Positions 46,131-54,772 are shown, numbered from the stretch's first letter. The stretch: 64,000 bases of DNA from Paraburkholderia haematera (GCF_905220975.1 NZ_CAJNBK010000004.1:248001-312000); one strand, 5' to 3'. A program made the numbers and translations. The notes: generated by a model not told the origin, from the sequence alone.

Positions 46131-46850
46131 ATGGCAAGCGGCGAAGTAATTGATATCAAGGCATTCATCGACGAGCGACCCATCTCGCTTTACCAGTGGC
46201 TATTGGTGGCGCTGTGCTTTCTCGTGGTGACTGCCGATGGGATGGACGTGGCGATCATGGGCTTTGTTGCGCCCGCCATCATCCACGACTGGGGCATATC
46301 GCGGCCCGCATTTGGTCTCGTGATGAGTGCCGGCTGGCTGCCCACGTTAATGAAGGACGCTGGCCTGACAGTCACCACGGCCGCCAACGTGACGGCAATG
46401 TTCCAGATTGGTGGGACCATCGGCGCGATTCTCGTCGGCTGGATGATGGACAAAGTGCGCCCGGCACCGGTGATCAGTGCAGCCTACCTTGGCGGTGCTC
46501 TGTGCGTACTTGCGCTGGCATGGATCGGGGCCTTGTCGTCGTCGCTGGTGTTGCTGGTGTTCGCTGCCGGCTTCTGCATGAGTGGGGCGCAAACGGGATT
46601 GAATGCGTTTGCACCGGGTCGTTACCCGACGGTTGCGCGCGCAACCGGGGTTAGCTGGATGCTTGGCATGGGCCGCTTTGGCAGCATCTTCGGCTCCGCG
46701 ATAGGTGGCGCGCTGCTCGGGCTTGGATGGCAGTTTGGCGCAATCCTCGCCATGCTGGCGGTCCCCGCGACGCTGGCAGCACTTGCCATCCTGGTGGCCC
46801 AGCGCGCGAGGGCGGGCGAGCCCACTGCGCAGCCGAACGCCGCACACTAG
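46131..46850 (+). pseudogene. Aromatic-acid MFS transporter (AAHS family) with large internal deletion
   Basis: The 239-residue frame starts like an aromatic acid:proton symporter (DERPISLYQWLLVALCFLVVTADGMDVAIMGF in pieces) and reaches FGLVMSAG in the second helix. It then jumps directly to WLPTLMKDAGLTVTTAANVTAMFQIGGTIGAILVGW, which in full-length members lies after the seventh helix, and continues normally to the C-terminus. About 190-210 residues, including the conserved loop 2-3 motif, are missing without loss of frame. A full carrier has about 450 residues. The junction lies near 46327-46340 at GCCGGCTGGCTGCC. It is probably non-functional. Neighbours suggest gallate or protocatechuate as the former cargo. 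Confidence 0.8.
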
Positions 46851-46912
46851 GGAGGCCGGCGCGCGCATTTGCGGCATCGCGCCGGTAATCGAATCAGCAG
46901 TTTGGAGCAACA

Positions 46913-47938
46913 ATGGTCATCGATATTCACGGCCACTACACGACCGCGCCAAAGGCGCTGGAGACGTGGCGCGCTCGCCAGATCGCAGGCATCAACGATC
47001 CTTCGCAGATGCAGAAGGTCTCGGAATTGAAGATCGGCGACGACGAGTTGCGCGAATCGATCGAAAGCAATCAATTGCGGCTCATGAACGAGCGCGGCCT
47101 CGATCTGACGATTTTCAGTCCGCGCGCCAGCTTCATGGCGCATCACATTGGCGACTTGCAGGTCTCCAGCACGTGGGCGGCGATCTGCAACGAGCTGTGT
47201 TATCGCGTGAGTCAGCTCTTTCCAGATCATTTCATTCCGGCAGCGATGCTTCCGCAGAGCCCGGGTGTGAACGTTGCCACCTGCATTCCCGAACTGATGA
47301 AGTGTGTCGAGCAGTACGGCAACGTGGCGATCAACCTCAATCCGGATCCGTCGGGCGGCCACTGGACTAGCCCGCCGCTGTCGGATCGCTACTGGTACCG
47401 GATCTACGAGAAGATGGTCGAGTACGACATCCCCGCGATGATCCATGTGAGTACGAGCTGCAACGCGTGCTTCCACACCACCGGCGCGCATTACCTGAAT
47501 GCGGACACCACCGCCTTCATGCAGTGCCTGACGTCGGACCTGTTCCGCGACTTTCCGACCCTGCGCTTTGTGATCCCGCATGGCGGCGGTGCTGTGCCGT
47601 ATCACTGGGGGCGCTTTCGCGGACTGGCCCAGGAACTGAAGAAGCCGCTACTGACGGAACATCTGCTCAACAACGTCTTCTTCGATACCTGCGTCTATCA
47701 CCAGCCGGGCATCGACCTGCTGACGCGTGTGATTCCCGTGGACAATATCCTGTTTGCGAGCGAGATGATTGGCGCGGTGCGCGGCATTGATCCGGAGACT
47801 GGAAACTATTTCGACGACACGAAGCGCTACATCGAGGCCGCGCATATCAGTGCGGATGAACGGTACAAGATCTACGAGGGTAACGCGCGACGCGTCTACC
47901 CGCGCCTCGATGCAGCGCTGAAAACAAAGGGGCATTGA
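46913..47938 (+). CDS. ligJ: 4-oxalomesaconate hydratase (LigJ-like amidohydrolase)
   Basis: A 341-residue metal-dependent hydrolase-fold enzyme. The N-terminal MVIDIHGHYTTAPKALETW (H6 and H8 as metal ligands) and RQIAG are very like LigJ of the protocatechuate 4,5-cleavage pathway. Further ligands are likely in IHVSTSCNACFHTTG and FVIPHGGGAVPYHWGRF. It should hydrate 4-oxalomesaconate to 4-carboxy-4-hydroxy-2-oxoadipate. TTTGGAGCAAC precedes the ATG. The following frame is the start of ligK, the aldolase of the next step, overlapping by one base, so this was a ligJ-ligK operon. Confidence 0.88.
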   Translation: MVIDIHGHYTTAPKALETWRARQIAGINDPSQMQKVSELKIGDDELRESIESNQLRLMNERGLDLTIFSPRASFMAHHIGDLQVSSTWAAICNELCYRVSQLFPDHFIPAAMLPQSPGVNVATCIPELMKCVEQYGNVAINLNPDPSGGHWTSPPLSDRYWYRIYEKMVEYDIPAMIHVSTSCNACFHTTGAHYLNADTTAFMQCLTSDLFRDFPTLRFVIPHGGGAVPYHWGRFRGLAQELKKPLLTEHLLNNVFFDTCVYHQPGIDLLTRVIPVDNILFASEMIGAVRGIDPETGNYFDDTKRYIEAAHISADERYKIYEGNARRVYPRLDAALKTKGH

Positions 47939-48072
47939 TGATGTATGAACCCGGAGTTGTATATCGCAACATGCAACGAGCCGACGGTGACATCACGGCG
48001 AAACACGGTGCGCCCGGAACCGCGACCGTGATTGCCGGGGGCACGACGGATTGCAGTGGCGGCTATTCATGA
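47938..48072 (+). pseudogene. ligK: Remnant of 4-carboxy-4-hydroxy-2-oxoadipate aldolase gene (ligK start)
   Basis: ATG at 47938 overlaps the ligJ stop (ATGA). The frame reads MMYEPGVVYRNMQRADG and HGAPGTATV, which matches the start of LigK/ProA aldolases (YxxGVVYRNxxRAD ... GxATVHEA). After GTATV it runs into unrelated residues and stops at codon 45 (TGA at 48070-48072). Full LigK has about 230 residues, so some 85 percent is missing. The stop overlaps the ATG of the next gene, as if the deletion had fused the ligK start to the leader of its neighbour. Confidence 0.72.
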
Positions 48073-48758
48073 GCCAGACGATCAGCGGTATCTCATCGAT
48101 GGCTACCCGCCATGTGCTGGCCGATCTTGTCGAACAATACATGCGACATGCGCCGCAACGTGTCTTGATCGAATCGGTTGGCGGCGTCGAGGCGGCCCGG
48201 CGCGTGATGGACGGCGAGCCGTGCGATCTGGTCGTACTGGCAGCCGATGTGATTGACCGGCTGGCGGCGGCGGGCCAGATTGTTGCCGGCAGCCGGACAG
48301 ACCTTGCCCGCTCGGGCGTGGCGATTGCCGTGGCAGCCGGGGCGACGCAGCCCGGGGTCGGCAGTGAGGCGGCTGTTCGCGACGCCGTTCTGGCCGCGCG
48401 CAGCATCGGCTATTCCACGGGTCCCAGCGGCTCTCACCTGTCGCGCCTGTTCGAGCGCTGGGGCATCGCCGAAACTATCGCGCCGCGCATCGTGCAGGCT
48501 CCGCCAGGCGTTCCAGTGGGCTCGCTTATCGCGAGCGGGGATGTCGAACTCGGTTTCCAGCAATTGAGCGAGCTGATTCACTTGCCGGGCATTGATGTCA
48601 TCGGGTCACTGCCGTCTGAGATCCAGGTCGTGACTGTTTTCTCGGCTGCGGTCTGCACGGCGTCCAGGCAGGCGGACGAGGTCCGGAAACTGATCTCGTT
48701 CCTCGCCTCGCCTCGGGCGGCTTCGGTCAAGCTTGCGCACGGCATGGACCCGGCATGA
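48069..48758 (+). CDS. ModA-like substrate-binding domain protein
   Basis: A 229-residue protein with the fold of molybdate-type or class II extracellular binding proteins: ISGISSMATRHVLADLVEQYM at the start, SVGGVEAARRVMDGEPCDLVVLAADVIDRL, and VGSLIASGDVELGFQQLSELIHLPGIDVIGSLP in pieces later. It lacks a signal peptide, so it may be a cytoplasmic ligand-binding protein. Such genes often sit in gallate or protocatechuate clusters without a known role. The ATG at 48069 overlaps the stop of the ligK remnant. The ATG at 48051 in the same frame is an alternative. Confidence 0.75.
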   Translation: MSQTISGISSMATRHVLADLVEQYMRHAPQRVLIESVGGVEAARRVMDGEPCDLVVLAADVIDRLAAAGQIVAGSRTDLARSGVAIAVAAGATQPGVGSEAAVRDAVLAARSIGYSTGPSGSHLSRLFERWGIAETIAPRIVQAPPGVPVGSLIASGDVELGFQQLSELIHLPGIDVIGSLPSEIQVVTVFSAAVCTASRQADEVRKLISFLASPRAASVKLAHGMDPA

Positions 48759-49020
48759 GGTCAGCCCAAACGCGCGACAGCGCCGCAAAGTGATCAGTGG
48801 CTATCGCACGCATGTGTGCACCATGTCGTGAAGTGGCCATGATGTTGCGCGTCGAAAGATACGCTTTGTGAACAGGAGCATGCCGAACAGGGGAGGGCAA
48901 GACGTCATATAAATAAGGATTGCATAATAAATCGTGCCGTTATCGAGAGTGCGTCGTCTGATCCCGGCGTGCAGGGACGGTTCTGATATCCGACAGAAGA
49001 GACAAGTTAAGGAAACAAGC

Positions 49021-50784
49021 ATGAAAACTCCGCATCCCCTCGGGCTGTTTGCGCGCACTCGTGCGCGGGCCGCCTCGCTGCTGGCAGTGTTTGCCATTGG
49101 CGTGGCCACCGCCATTGTCGCCGCTTGCGGCAGCGGCAGCGTCACTCCCGCAGCCGATCCGCCGCTGTCCGTTGTTGCTCCAGTCGTCGATTGTTCCAGG
49201 CTGGCCTCGGTGGACATCACCGGCATCGGCGGGGCGGGCAGTTCGATTACTTCGGCTACCGTCACCAGCGCCACCATCAATGGCGCCGCCGTCAGCTTCT
49301 GCACGGTGAAGGGTACGCTGGCACCTTCGAACACCTTCGAGGTGGCGCTGCCTGTGAGCACCTATACGCAACGTTTTGCGGAACTGGGCTGCGGTGGCCT
49401 GTGCGGCAACCTGAGCGATCCGACCCAGCAAAGCGCCTTCAGTTTCAGCTATACCTGCCCGCTGGTGCAGAAAGGCGGCTTCGTGACGGCAGCAACCGAC
49501 ATGGGTCACCAGGGCCAGGACTCCACGTGGACCACGGATCCGCAAAAGCAGGCTGACTTTGCTTATCGCGGCCAGCACATCACGACGCTCGCGGCGAAGA
49601 AGCTGATTCAGGTCTATTACGGGCAGGCGCAGAAGTATTCCTATTTCGTAGGTTGCTCTGACGGTGGCCGCGAAGCCCTGATGGCCGCGCAACGTTACCC
49701 GACCGATTACAACGGCATCGTCGCTGGCGCTCCGGCTGCTCACTTCCAGATCCAGAACTCGCTGTATCACGGCTGGAGCGTGGAATCGAACAGCACTACC
49801 GGCACTAGCACCGGCAATGCCGTGCTTTATGCCGACAAGGTTGCCGTGCTGCACAAGGCGGTCGTTGCTGCCTGCGGTGGCCAGCCCGGGGTGCCCGACG
49901 GCCTGCTGGCCGATCCGCGTATATGCAATTTCGACCCGGCATCGATCCAGTGCCCGAACGGCGCGACGAACACCAGCAGCTGCCTGACCGCGGCTGAAGT
50001 CGCCACCGCCAGCAAGATCTACGGCGGCCCGGTGGATGCCACTACCGGTGAACGCATGCTGGGCGGGTCGCCGCAACTGGGTTCGGAGATCAACTGGATT
50101 GGCGTCGAAGTGCCGAGCACGAACTCGACGGCCGCTCCCGTGCCTGTTACCGGTCTGTTCAGCTACTCGATCGTGACAGGTGCTTACAATCTGATCTTCA
50201 CGGGTTCGCCGAGCATGCCGAACATCGACACCTTCGGCTATCGGGACGCGAGTTTCTATCCGAACTTCCTGCAGGCTAACCACCCATTCATCGATGCCAC
50301 CAACCCCGACCTGTCCGCTTTCCAGAAAGCGGGCGGCAAGCTGATCCTGTGGCACGGCTGGGCTGACCAGCACATTTCGCCGCTCTTCACGATCAACTAC
50401 TACGAGGCCATGCAAAACACGATGGGCGCGTCGAACGTGGACGCATCCGCGCGCCTCTACCTCGTGCCGGGCGTCGGCCACTGCGGCGGCGGCGAGGGCT
50501 TTCCCAACATCGACCTGGTGACGCAGATCACCGGCTGGGTCGAACAGGGCAGCGCTCCGAATGCTGTCATGACGTACCAGACCAATTCGTCGAACGCCGT
50601 GACCGCTTCGCGCCCGGTGTACCCGTATCCGGCGGTGCCCCAGTACACCGGTACCGGCGACTGGCACAACGGCGCCAACTTTACCCAGGGCGCAGCGCGG
50701 TATAACGCACCGACGCCTACCTGGGCCGGCATTAGCTTCTACTCGCCGTACACGGCGACGACGCAGGGTGTTGCGGCCCCGTAA
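49021..50784 (+). CDS. Tannase/feruloyl esterase-family lipoprotein
   Basis: A 587-residue exported esterase of the tannase family (PF07519 type). The signal peptide ends in a lipobox-like IVAACGSGS. The catalytic Ser is S213 in the CS-D-G-G motif (GCSDGGREAL), the acid is D449 in LWHGWADQHISP and the base is H487 in PGVGHCGGG. C212 and C488 are placed to form the disulfide that joins Ser and His segments in this family. It should release gallate or hydroxycinnamates from plant esters outside the inner membrane. AAGGAAACAAGC precedes the ATG. It sits next to the gallate-pathway remains, which fits its role. Confidence 0.9.
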   Translation: MKTPHPLGLFARTRARAASLLAVFAIGVATAIVAACGSGSVTPAADPPLSVVAPVVDCSRLASVDITGIGGAGSSITSATVTSATINGAAVSFCTVKGTLAPSNTFEVALPVSTYTQRFAELGCGGLCGNLSDPTQQSAFSFSYTCPLVQKGGFVTAATDMGHQGQDSTWTTDPQKQADFAYRGQHITTLAAKKLIQVYYGQAQKYSYFVGCSDGGREALMAAQRYPTDYNGIVAGAPAAHFQIQNSLYHGWSVESNSTTGTSTGNAVLYADKVAVLHKAVVAACGGQPGVPDGLLADPRICNFDPASIQCPNGATNTSSCLTAAEVATASKIYGGPVDATTGERMLGGSPQLGSEINWIGVEVPSTNSTAAPVPVTGLFSYSIVTGAYNLIFTGSPSMPNIDTFGYRDASFYPNFLQANHPFIDATNPDLSAFQKAGGKLILWHGWADQHISPLFTINYYEAMQNTMGASNVDASARLYLVPGVGHCGGGEGFPNIDLVTQITGWVEQGSAPNAVMTYQTNSSNAVTASRPVYPYPAVPQYTGTGDWHNGANFTQGAARYNAPTPTWAGISFYSPYTATTQGVAAP

Positions 50785-51256
50785 GCGGATTCGCGCGAGC
50801 GGGATCATTGGCCGGCCCTTAGGGGCTGGCCTACCTCTCACGCGCGATCGCCGTGAGTCCGCACTTCGGTTCCGTACGAACGAAAATCAGCCACCGCCTG
50901 CATGAAACGCCGCGTTCCAATCGCTCTGAGCCACTATGCGTCCACCCTCCACCGGCGAGTCCTCCAACATTGACACTGGCGAGCGTGTAGCGCAGCCCGA
51001 CACATCGGCAAACTTCAGCGACGCGCTGGAGAAGGTGAAGCCGCGGCTCTTGATGCCGCCGCCGTCTAACGACGCCCGCTGCGGCCCCACACGTAGCGCA
51101 CCCAACGCTGCCATCTGCTGCGCTGCGGAGCAATAGCGTTGCGCGATGCCTGCTCTTCGCGGTCGCGCTCGACGCTCTTCTGCACCTGTTCGTGGATCTG
51201 ACGCAACGTCAAGCCACCGGGGCCTTTCAGTTTGTCGGGATCGGAGTCGTCTGTCA
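50785..51256. other. Region with hairpin and uncertain small ORFs
   Basis: Apart from the hairpin at 50810-50831 and the start of the small minus-strand ORF (51066-51257), this segment has no supported gene. Confidence 0.4.
50810..50831 (+). terminator. Hairpin after the tannase gene
   Basis: GGCCGGCCC and GGGGCTGGCC pair with one mismatch around TTA, 26 bases after the stop codon. There is no T-run. Confidence 0.5.
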
Positions 51257-51257
51257 T
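51066..51257 (-). CDS. Possible small hypothetical protein
   Basis: A 63-residue frame starting ATG at 51257 after GAGGCCATTGCC. The protein begins MTDDSDPDKLKGPGGLTLRQ, has a charged helix (QIHEQVQKSVERDREEQ) and a basic, Trp-containing end. It looks like a soluble small protein of coding character, but I recognise no family. Confidence 0.42.
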   Translation of the reverse strand: MTDDSDPDKLKGPGGLTLRQIHEQVQKSVERDREEQASRNAIAPQRSRWQRWVRYVWGRSGRR

Positions 51258-51493
51258 GGCAATGGCCTCGACCGAATGAGTCGACTCGATCTTGAACCAG
51301 ATGGACGGTCGCGGCAAGCACGTGGAAGCAGTCAGACGGGCGGCGTGTTGCTGCATGGGCGGACCGTTCTTCAGGACGATGCGTGGCGGACATAGAAGCA
51401 CTCGTGGATCGGCGTCAGGCTTTTATGTGAGCCGCCTTCGAATCCGCAAGACTGGCACAATCTGGGTGACCTTCGATTCGCTTGGGAATCTTC

Positions 51494-53287
51494 ATGCCAG
51501 ACGCTGCTTTGCCTTCGTCGCCTTCGTCGCCTTCACGACGTATCGGCCCCCTGTTTGCACTGTTTCCTTTCCTGCGCCCCTATGCCGGCCGCTGGGCGCT
51601 CGCGTTCCTCGCGCTGGTGACGTCGGCGGGCGCCACACTGGTGTTGCCGGTGGCGTTCAAATACCTGATCGATCGTGGTTTCGCGGGGGGCGAGCGGGCG
51701 CACATCGACCGCTATTTCTTTGCGCTATTCGTCGTTTCGCTGGTGCTGGCCAGCGCTACGGCGTTGCGCTTCTACCTGGTGTCCTGGTTGGGCGAGCGGG
51801 TCACGGCCGATTTGCGTCGCGCGGTCTACGACCACGTCCTGGGGATGAGTCCGCAGTTCTTCGAGACCACACAGACCGGTGAGGTGCTGTCGCGACTCAC
51901 CGCCGACACGACCTTGATCCAGACAGTGGTGGGCACCAGCCTGTCGCTCGGCTTGCGCAACTTTTTCCTGCTGGCCGGCGGCCTGACGATGCTGGCGGTG
52001 ACGAGCCCCGTGCTGTCCGGCTACATCATCGCGACGCTGCTCGTGGTGGTCGCGCCTATCGTCATCTTCGGCCGGCGTGTGCGGCGTCTTTCGCGCGCGA
52101 GCCAGGACAAGATTGCGAACACGAGCGCACTGGCGGGCGAGGTGCTCAACGCCATGCCCACTGTGCAGTCGTATACGCAGGAGCCCTTTGAAGCGCGGCG
52201 GTTTTCCGGCGCGGTGGAGGCGGCCTTTGAGACGGCGCTCACGCGCATTCGCGCGCGCGCCTGGTTGACCGCCGTGGTGATCGTGCTGGTGTTCACCGCG
52301 ATCGTGTTCGTGCTGTGGCTTGGGGCGCAGGCGGTGCTGGCCGGGCGGATGACGGCGGGACAGTTGTCCCAGTTCATTCTCTACGCGGTGTTCACCGCCG
52401 GCGCCGTGGGAGCCGTTGCCGAAGTATGGGGCGATCTGCAACGCGCGGCCGGCGCCACCGAACGTTTGCTGCAATTGCTGGCGGCGCGCTCGCCGGTGCT
52501 GGAGTCCGCGACCACGGTTGCGCTGCCCGCGCGAGGCGAGGGCATTCGCTTCGACAATGTCGGCTTCTCGTATCCATCGCGCCCTGGCATTGCCGCGCTC
52601 TCCGCACTTTCGCTCGATGTCCGTCCGGGCGAACATGTCGCCCTGGTCGGGCCGTCCGGCGCCGGCAAGACGACGTTGTTTCAACTGCTGCTGCGCTTTT
52701 ACGATCCGCAGTCCGGCAGCATTCTGATCAACGGCGTCCCGACGCGTGACGTGCCGCTCGTCGAATTGCGCAAGGAAATCGGCGTGGTGCTGCAGGAATC
52801 GGTGATTTTTTCAGGGAGCGTGCTGGACAACATCCGTTACGGTGCGCCGGACGCCACGCTCGCGCAAGTGCAACAGGCTGCCGAGATGGCCGCTGCGGCC
52901 GGTTTCATCGAAGAACTGCCGCAAGGCTACGACACCTTTCTCGGCGAGCGCGGTGTGCGACTGTCCGGCGGACAGCGTCAACGCATTGCGATCGCTCGCG
53001 CGATCCTGAAGAATCCGCCCATCCTGCTGCTGGATGAGGCGACCAGCGCGCTCGATGCCGCCAGCGAACGGCTGGTACAAAAGGCGCTGGATAATGCCGC
53101 GCAGAACCGCACCACCCTGGTCATCGCACACCGCCTCGCGACCGTACAACAGGCCGACCGCATTGTCGTGCTGGAACAAGGCCGCATCGTCGCGCAGGGC
53201 CGTCACGCCGAGCTCCTTCTGAGCTCGCCGCTCTATGCCCAGCTTGCAGCCTTGCAGTTCGGCGAACAGTTGGGGCAGACGGCGTAG
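51494..53287 (+). CDS. ABC exporter, fused permease-ATPase (MsbA/LmrA type)
   Basis: A 597-residue half-transporter. The N-terminal six-helix domain (about 20-310) is followed by an ATPase with Walker A GPSGAGKTTLF, signature LSGGQRQRIAIARAI, and Walker B PILLLDEATSALD with H-loop VIAHRLATV. Homodimers of such proteins export lipids, peptides or drugs. The ATG at 51494 has GGGAATC upstream. A TTG 12 bases earlier is in frame. A hairpin follows the stop codon. No accessory genes adjoin, so the substrate is open. Confidence 0.92.
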   Translation: MPDAALPSSPSSPSRRIGPLFALFPFLRPYAGRWALAFLALVTSAGATLVLPVAFKYLIDRGFAGGERAHIDRYFFALFVVSLVLASATALRFYLVSWLGERVTADLRRAVYDHVLGMSPQFFETTQTGEVLSRLTADTTLIQTVVGTSLSLGLRNFFLLAGGLTMLAVTSPVLSGYIIATLLVVVAPIVIFGRRVRRLSRASQDKIANTSALAGEVLNAMPTVQSYTQEPFEARRFSGAVEAAFETALTRIRARAWLTAVVIVLVFTAIVFVLWLGAQAVLAGRMTAGQLSQFILYAVFTAGAVGAVAEVWGDLQRAAGATERLLQLLAARSPVLESATTVALPARGEGIRFDNVGFSYPSRPGIAALSALSLDVRPGEHVALVGPSGAGKTTLFQLLLRFYDPQSGSILINGVPTRDVPLVELRKEIGVVLQESVIFSGSVLDNIRYGAPDATLAQVQQAAEMAAAAGFIEELPQGYDTFLGERGVRLSGGQRQRIAIARAILKNPPILLLDEATSALDAASERLVQKALDNAAQNRTTLVIAHRLATVQQADRIVVLEQGRIVAQGRHAELLLSSPLYAQLAALQFGEQLGQTA

Positions 53288-53288
53288 C

Positions 53289-53307
53289 GAGGCGCTTTGA
53301 GCGCCTC
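53289..53307 (+). terminator. Hairpin after the ABC exporter gene
   Basis: Perfect 8-bp arms GAGGCGCT and AGCGCCTC around TTG, starting two bases after the TAG. A short T-containing stretch follows. It also lies just past the broken end of the MerR remnant. Confidence 0.65.
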
Positions 53308-53314
53308 TATTGGG

Positions 53315-53620
53315 TTGGCGTGAGGAGGCGATCGTGGCCTTCGGGTCAGTCTGAAGCGTGAGCGCGGTGATCTGCTGCTCGACAACCGAAGCGAGGGAGG
53401 AGTCCGGTCTTGCCAGCAAGGCCCCGATGTCGGCCAAGGACAGATCCAGCCGCCGCATCGCCTGGATCTGATGCAGCCTGGCAATGTCGTCGCGGTTGTA
53501 GAGCCGGTAACCCGCATCGGAGCGGGCAGAAGGCGTGAGCAACCCGATTGCGTCGTAGTGATGAAGCGTGCGCACCGTAATGCCGGATCGCCTGGCTAAT
53601 TCACCTACTTTCAGCAGCAT
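53315..53620 (-). pseudogene. 3'-truncated MerR-family regulator gene
   Basis: From ATG 53620 (GGAGCGATTTCG before it) about 100 codons give a complete MerR DNA-binding domain: LLKVGELARRSGITVRTLHHYDAIGLLTPSA in pieces, YRLYNRDDIARLHQIQAMRRLDLSLADI, then the start of the dimer helix (VVEQQITALTLQTD). At this point, close to the ABC exporter's terminator, similarity stops, and the remaining open frame is only the antisense of the exporter. TipA- or SoxR-like relatives carry a further effector domain. The gene keeps an excellent MerR-type promoter, so a truncated DNA-binding protein could still be made. Confidence 0.75.
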
Positions 53621-53651
53621 CGAAATCGCTCCTTTCTTCTTGCCTGCATCG

Positions 53652-53682
53652 AGACTAGAACCTGACGTTGCGTGAGGGTCAA
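53652..53682 (-). promoter_or_regulatory. MerR-type promoter of the truncated MerR gene
   Basis: On the minus strand, -35 TTGACC (53677-53682) and -10 TAGTCT (53652-53657) are 19 bases apart, the long spacer typical of MerR-activated promoters. The spacer holds an imperfect dyad, CCTCACG and CGTCAGG. It lies 32 bases before the MerR start codon. Confidence 0.72.
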
Positions 53683-53745
53683 GCACGGCGTTGCAACGTT
53701 AAAGCTTTAGCGCATTAAGGCATTCGGCGGCAACGTTGCCCATTG

Positions 53746-54144
53746 TCACTTTGCACCGTGCTTCGCCTGCCAGCGCTGCATGAAGGCGATCTCGTCGTGT
53801 TGCGCCTTGATGATGTTTCGGGCCAGGCGTTTCAACTCGGGATCTTTGCCGTATTTCAGTTCCACCTGCGCCATCTCGACCGCGCCTTGATGATGCGGAA
53901 TCATGTGGGCCACGAAGTCCTTGTCGGCGTCGCCCGTGTAGGGAGGTGCTTCCATGGCCTGCATCATTTTCTCGTCGGCGTCCTTGAAGGCCTGTGTCGA
54001 TGCATTCGATCCGGCGTCCGCTGAACCGGACATGTCCATGCCGGGCATCGAAGCGCCCTGCTGGGCGTAGACGGGTGTTGCCGCGACGGCAAACGCAATG
54101 CTGCCGAAAAGGCAAAGGGCACGGAAAGCGCGAAGATTATTCAT
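53746..54144 (-). CDS. DUF305 (CopM-like) secreted copper-associated protein
   Basis: A 132-residue exported protein with signal peptide (LCLFGSIAFAVAATPVYAQ). The mature protein has Met-rich ASMPGMDMSG, then MMQAMEAPPYTGDADKDFVAHMIPHHQGAVEMAQVEL in pieces, the hallmark HMIPHHQGAVEMA of DUF305 proteins, and a C-terminal HDEIAFMQRW. The Met and His groups probably bind copper in the periplasm. It lies about 100 bases downstream of copZ on the same strand and is probably expressed from the CueR-type promoter there. Confidence 0.88.
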   Translation of the reverse strand: MNNLRAFRALCLFGSIAFAVAATPVYAQQGASMPGMDMSGSADAGSNASTQAFKDADEKMMQAMEAPPYTGDADKDFVAHMIPHHQGAVEMAQVELKYGKDPELKRLARNIIKAQHDEIAFMQRWQAKHGAK

Positions 54145-54242
54145 GTTGGGTTTTCCATCGGTGGAAAAGTTATAACGAGCGGCCATGATGCTGCGAACAG
54201 GGCGCGAGGCTCAATCGGCAAACATCGGCTGATGCGATCTGC

Positions 54243-54440
54243 TTAGCCCTTGAGCGAAGGATGAAAGCCCGCTGCTTCGATTGCCTCGATGACGCGTTCC
54301 GGCGGCAATACCGACGCGACCTTCACGATTTTAACGGGGACATCGACGTCGAGTTTCGCCGCGGGGTCGAGGCCGCTTACCGCACGAGCGATGGCATTGG
54401 CGCATCCGCCGCATGTCATATCCGGGATTTCGAATTCCAT
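54243..54440 (-). CDS. copZ: Copper chaperone (heavy-metal-associated domain, CopZ-like)
   Basis: A 65-residue single HMA domain with the metal motif MTCGGC near residue 9 and the usual beta-alpha-beta pattern ending EAIEAAGFHP. Such chaperones carry Cu(I) to P-type ATPases or regulators. The ribosome site GGAGGTAAAAA precedes the ATG at 54440. A CueR-type promoter lies directly upstream, so copper induction is expected. The copper ATPase and CueR itself are not in the window. Confidence 0.92.
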   Translation of the reverse strand: MEFEIPDMTCGGCANAIARAVSGLDPAAKLDVDVPVKIVKVASVLPPERVIEAIEAAGFHPSLKG

Positions 54441-54470
54441 TTTTTACCTCCGGTGAGAAATCAGAGCTTA

Positions 54471-54501
54471 AGCGTGGACCTTCCCACGGCGGGAAGGTCA
54501 A
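54471..54501 (-). promoter_or_regulatory. CueR-type copper-responsive promoter
   Basis: On the minus strand, -35 TTGACC (54496-54501) is followed after 19 bases by a weak -10 CACGCT (54471-54476). The spacer contains a perfect dyad with 9-bp arms: GACCTTCCC (54477-54485) and GGGAAGGTC (54491-54499). ACCTTCC/GGAAGGT is the known CueR operator. It lies just before copZ. Confidence 0.82.
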
Positions 54502-54772
54502 GCAACTATGCCAATGTTCCGGCTGGTGCAGGCATCCCAGGGGAACGGTGGCCTGTGAGTACACGGAGGAGGCGCCGGGTTGAACCCGCAGTGCGGCGCG
54601 CGCATCCAGGGGAAACCTTACCGATGCTTTGTGCGCTAGCTCACCAAGACGGGGCGAACTTTACGCGACTGGATTTTTTGAGGTGCTATGCTGGACCGTC
54701 CCTTCCTTCGCGGCAAACAGAGGTGCGAGGTGCGTGCCATTTCAAAGAATACCTAATTAATTAGGAGTCGGC

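Noticed and set aside
48940..50841. A 633-codon minus-strand open frame opposite the tannase gene
   Set aside because: The plus strand has the signal peptide, catalytic motifs and ribosome site of a tannase-family esterase. The minus frame shows only biased Arg/Ala/Val composition.
52811..53314. Continuation of the MerR-type frame for 170 more codons
   Set aside because: This part is exactly antisense to the ATPase domain of the ABC exporter and bears no MerR effector-domain features.
53315..53620. Reading the MerR fragment as CueR because copper genes are near
   Set aside because: Its sequence (LKVGELARRSGITVRTLHHYD) is of the TipA-like type, and its own promoter dyad differs from the CueR operator before copZ.
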